Source of the DNA: Purpureocillium takamizusanense
Lineage: Eukaryota > Ascomycota > Sordariomycetes > Hypocreales > Ophiocordycipitaceae
Reading direction: 5' to 3'
Assembly: GCF_022605165.1 (NCBI RefSeq)
Contig: NC_063076.1
Span: forward strand, 62,001-126,000
Length of the DNA stretch: 64,000 nt
Shown: in pieces, positions 61,279 to 64,000 of the stretch
How the letters are laid out: every line of letters begins with the position of its first letter
Position numbering within the stretch: position 1 is the stretch's first letter
The notes under the pieces: generated by a model
What the model saw: the letters and a program-made list of their open reading frames with translations, nothing else
What the model was told of the DNA's origin: nothing
The model's database searches: none
Position numbers and translations under genes: made by a program

Positions 61279-63132
61279 TCATTTCGCAACGCCGTTTTGG
61301 TCGCTCCGTCTCGGCCCATCGTCCCGCTGTTGCTCTCGTTGGGCCCGTACCTGGTGCTGCTCCCATTTCGCTGGTCTCGGCGACGACGTGGGCTCGTTGC
61401 GAACCCGTCGCACCGCATCCCGGAACTCGCGGATGCCCTCCTCGATCTGGTCACGCACGAGCGCCAGAGCCCTGCGACATTCGCCGTCGACGTCGACGCC
61501 CTTTCGCTCCAACCTAGCCACCACCGCCCACAGCACGGCAAAGAGCACGACGCCCGCATCCAAAAAGTGCGTCATCCACCAGAAATGCTGCCGGCCCAGC
61601 GGGCAGTCGACGTACTCGTACTCCCACACCCACGTCGTCGTGTTGAACCACATGCTCAGCAGGCCCGCGTTGCCGCCAAAGTCGCCCATCATGCTGCGCA
61701 CCGTGATCTCGCGTCGCCCGGGCACCATGTCCAGCCCGGGCAGGCCAAGCTCTCTTGCATGGGCCCACCGGATATGCTCCCACGAGCGTTCTTCCGCCGA
61801 CGTGCCGTTGGTCTGGTTGACAAAGTGGTACGTGTCGCAGCCCGCGTGGTCGTGTCCGTTGAGCACTAGTCCGCTGCGGCCGAGCCCCCGGCCAGCCGCC
61901 CCGGGGTCCTTGTTGACCCCGTAGACTCCCTCGAGAAGCCCGCGGCTGGCGTCGGCACTGAGCAGATACTGCTCCTTGACGCCGCCACCATCCTCGGGCC
62001 CGTGGAAGTCGAAAAAGGGCGCGTCCACGCATACGCCCTCCGGCTTGTGGAGCGGAATGTGCGTCAGCACCAGCGTGAACTGGCCCTGGTACTCGACGGC
62101 CGCGGCGGTACCGATGACGGCGTTGATAAACTGATACGTCGCGTCCTGCAAGCCGGCGTCCTTGGCCGGTGTGTCGAGGTTCATGTCGTTGAGGACGATG
62201 ATGCGGATCTCGGGGTGCAGCCGCGTCGACTGCGGATTGGTCGCATCGTCCACGATGGTCGCGTTCACGGCCGGGTCCTCGATGGGCATCTCGAAGCGGA
62301 GTTCGTAGTTGGCCTTGCCAAAGACGCGCTCGAAACGTGCCATGCGCTCGGGGGTCAAGTCGCCCGCGTAGCCAATGTCGTGGTTGCCCGCCACGTTCAT
62401 GATTCTCCGCGTCCATACTTGCTCTGCGGGAGAGCCGTCGAGCAGGCCCGTGACGTTGTACTCCTTGTCGGGGAACGCAGCCACGTCGTCGGGCACGCGC
62501 TCGCCGCCCCTAAAGGTGCGGTTCCAGAAGCGCCGGCCGCGCTTGTCGAACTCGTCGTCCTCGATCCACTGGCTGCCCAGCAGGTCGCCCAGCACCGACA
62601 CGTGCGTCGGACGCGTCCACCAGTGGAGGGTGCGATATATGTGGGCGAGGTAGAAGTCGTTGCCGAACAGGTCGAAGCGCTTGCGCATCGACTCAAAGAT
62701 GTTGGGAATGTCCTCAAAATACAGGTCGACCACGTCGTGCAGGATCATGCGGATGCGATCGCGCAGCGACTCTTGCTCCGTCTGAAAGGTGATGCGCTCC
62801 GCCATGCTGCGCAGGTGCGGCAGCACGCCCAGATACGCGATGGGGATGGACGTGTCGCCCTCGAGCTGCGGGTCGCCGAGCGCGAGCAGGCGAAACGGCG
62901 CGAGCCGCGTCGGCAGCGATCCCTCACGAGGCTGCCCGTCCGCGTCGTCGTCGACTCCCTCGTACGGCCAGTGCAGCTTCTTTGTCTCGTTGAAGGCTTC
63001 AGCCGGATCCCGCGACGGCACGGGGAACGCGCAGCGGCTGAAGACGGGGTAGAGGTAGAGGTAGACGGTGCATGCCAGCGCCACGGGCAGCATTAGGCCA
63101 AGGCCATTGCGGAGGAAAGCCGCGACCAACAT
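61279..63132 (-). CDS. Membrane-anchored calcineurin-like metallophosphoesterase (TED1/CDC1-like)
   Basis: Intronless, 617 residues. The frame is open to 63243 but only with a TTG there; the ATG at 63132 opens immediately into a membrane anchor (LMLPVALACTVYLYLYPVF). Metal-site motifs occur in order: LLALGDPQLEGD (Asp; Gln in place of His, as in TED1-type proteins), VLGDLLGSQ, NVAGNHDIGY (GNHD), LVLTHIPLHKP and LVLNGHDHAGCD (GHDH). A second span lies near the C-terminus (LDAGVVLFAVLWAVVA). Yeast TED1 and CDC1 are ER or Golgi manganese-dependent enzymes that remove ethanolamine phosphate from GPI anchors during protein export. This assignment is by family; the substrate was not deduced from sequence. 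The C-tail is basic and Gln/Arg-rich. Confidence 0.87.
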   Translation of the reverse strand: MLVAAFLRNGLGLMLPVALACTVYLYLYPVFSRCAFPVPSRDPAEAFNETKKLHWPYEGVDDDADGQPREGSLPTRLAPFRLLALGDPQLEGDTSIPIAYLGVLPHLRSMAERITFQTEQESLRDRIRMILHDVVDLYFEDIPNIFESMRKRFDLFGNDFYLAHIYRTLHWWTRPTHVSVLGDLLGSQWIEDDEFDKRGRRFWNRTFRGGERVPDDVAAFPDKEYNVTGLLDGSPAEQVWTRRIMNVAGNHDIGYAGDLTPERMARFERVFGKANYELRFEMPIEDPAVNATIVDDATNPQSTRLHPEIRIIVLNDMNLDTPAKDAGLQDATYQFINAVIGTAAAVEYQGQFTLVLTHIPLHKPEGVCVDAPFFDFHGPEDGGGVKEQYLLSADASRGLLEGVYGVNKDPGAAGRGLGRSGLVLNGHDHAGCDTYHFVNQTNGTSAEERSWEHIRWAHARELGLPGLDMVPGRREITVRSMMGDFGGNAGLLSMWFNTTTWVWEYEYVDCPLGRQHFWWMTHFLDAGVVLFAVLWAVVARLERKGVDVDGECRRALALVRDQIEEGIREFRDAVRRVRNEPTSSPRPAKWEQHQVRAQREQQRDDGPRRSDQNGVAK

Positions 63133-64000
63133 GTGGCCGGCCGCATGCGCGCGTGATGCAGGTCGAGGAGGCGCTGGAGAAGGGAGACGGGGGGCGGCGT
63201 GCAGCTGTTGCCGGCTGCTGCAGGAGTTGCGTGTCGTCGTCAAGGCGGCGGCATTCCGAAATGTTTGGTGCAGGAGGTCAGGGGTTGAGTTCCTTCGTTA
63301 TTAGTGCACATGCATTCCGGGCGAGGGACGCGCGCCGTCACGTGCTGAGGTACCTGAAGTACTCATGCGGTCGTCATTCATGGGGCCAGTCGCTCCCAAC
63401 CGAGGCAGGCAGGGATCCCCAAGTCTGGCGGGCTGCACAATTGATGCCCAGTCATGGGCTGGTGATTTGGCAAGACCTGCGTTCTGGCGGCTTGAGGTTG
63501 GTGTTTTATGAGTTGTGTGCTGCATAAGAAGTTTAAACTGTATTGCGCCCCCCCCGTTCCCCCGGGCTCTCATCACGCCTGGGCGGGCATCTGCGCTGCA
63601 ACGATCAACAAATCCCTGCCCGCATCAGCGTATCGTCAGTCCTTCACCGACGCAAGCCAAGGTCGCATGAACTGCCAGACGGGTACGCATCTCTGGCCCA
63701 AAGATCCAGCTGCTTTCCTCATGAATTGTGCATTGCAACTATATTGTCTGTTTGCTTTGTTCCACACCATCATCATCTGGGGGCGTGAGGGGCAGAATCA
63801 GTCATGACGCCCTACCTACCTACCCTCCCTCGTCCCCTTTTTCTCTCCGGTGTAAGACGTCTACGCAGTCGTTCCGTCCCGTCCCGCCATGCCAGTCTCA
63901 GGCTCGATTCGCTGGCAAGTGTGGCGTGCGGTCTTCCACGAGTCCTCCGTGGACACACGTGGCTGCTCAATGAGACAACGAGGGGGGCCTCGATGCATCC
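63133..64000. other. Intergenic region at the window edge
   Basis: About 0.87 kb upstream of the phosphoesterase. A short C-rich run lies at 63547-63554. Frames are short and motif-free. A gene may begin beyond the window. Confidence 0.5.

Noticed and set aside
62002..63096. 364-codon plus-strand ORF
   Set aside because: Antisense shadow of the metallophosphoesterase, whose motifs are unambiguous.

Overview
The window is nuclear DNA of a filamentous ascomycete, most likely a sordariomycete and plausibly Hypocreales. Evidence: short GT-AG introns (about 50-250 bp) with CTGAC/CTAAC-type branch sites, GC-rich coding sequence, wide spacers, and families typical of such fungi (DUR3-type urea transporter, rhodopsin-domain membrane proteins, 2EXR proteins, GH18 class III chitinase, sorbose/mannitol-type SDR). 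There are no operons, CRISPR arrays, rRNA genes or convincing tRNAs. Family calls come from reading motifs, not from database searches. Splice sites were chosen by hand so that reading frames join.

Layout. 0-11.5 kb: urea transporter, rhodopsin-domain protein, 2EXR protein, YhhN/TMEM86-like protein, GH18 chitinase. 11.5-22.5 kb: gene-poor, with one SDR reductase at 15.5 kb. 22.5-36.5 kb: OPT-family transporter, two small secreted-protein candidates, a 5 kb stretch carrying a broken copy of the rhodopsin-domain gene and a stop-riddled relic, a large CSC1/OSCA-like channel, and a signal-anchored one-pass membrane protein. 36.5-47.4 kb: accessory-looking DNA with an NTF2-like gene, a stop- and frameshift-broken gene ending in a serine-protease-like motif, a secreted protein of unknown function and a small CRZ1-like zinc-finger factor. 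48-64 kb: mostly conserved housekeeping genes (zinc alcohol dehydrogenase, exosome SKI6/RRP41, ER thioredoxin-fold disulfide isomerase ending HEEL, VTA1, 2EXR protein, TIM50, membrane metallophosphoesterase), with one previously easy-to-miss spliced gene for an eight-cysteine secreted protein.

The genes do not form one pathway. Two blocks can be contrasted: conserved genes in compact divergent or convergent pairs at the right end, and a left/centre region with long spacers, secreted proteins, pseudogenes and changes of the CpA-to-TpA type expected from repeat-induced point mutation (RIP). The most interesting items are the truncated gene copy at 27.5 kb, the two RIP-like relics, and the cysteine-rich secreted protein at 59.6-60.2 kb.
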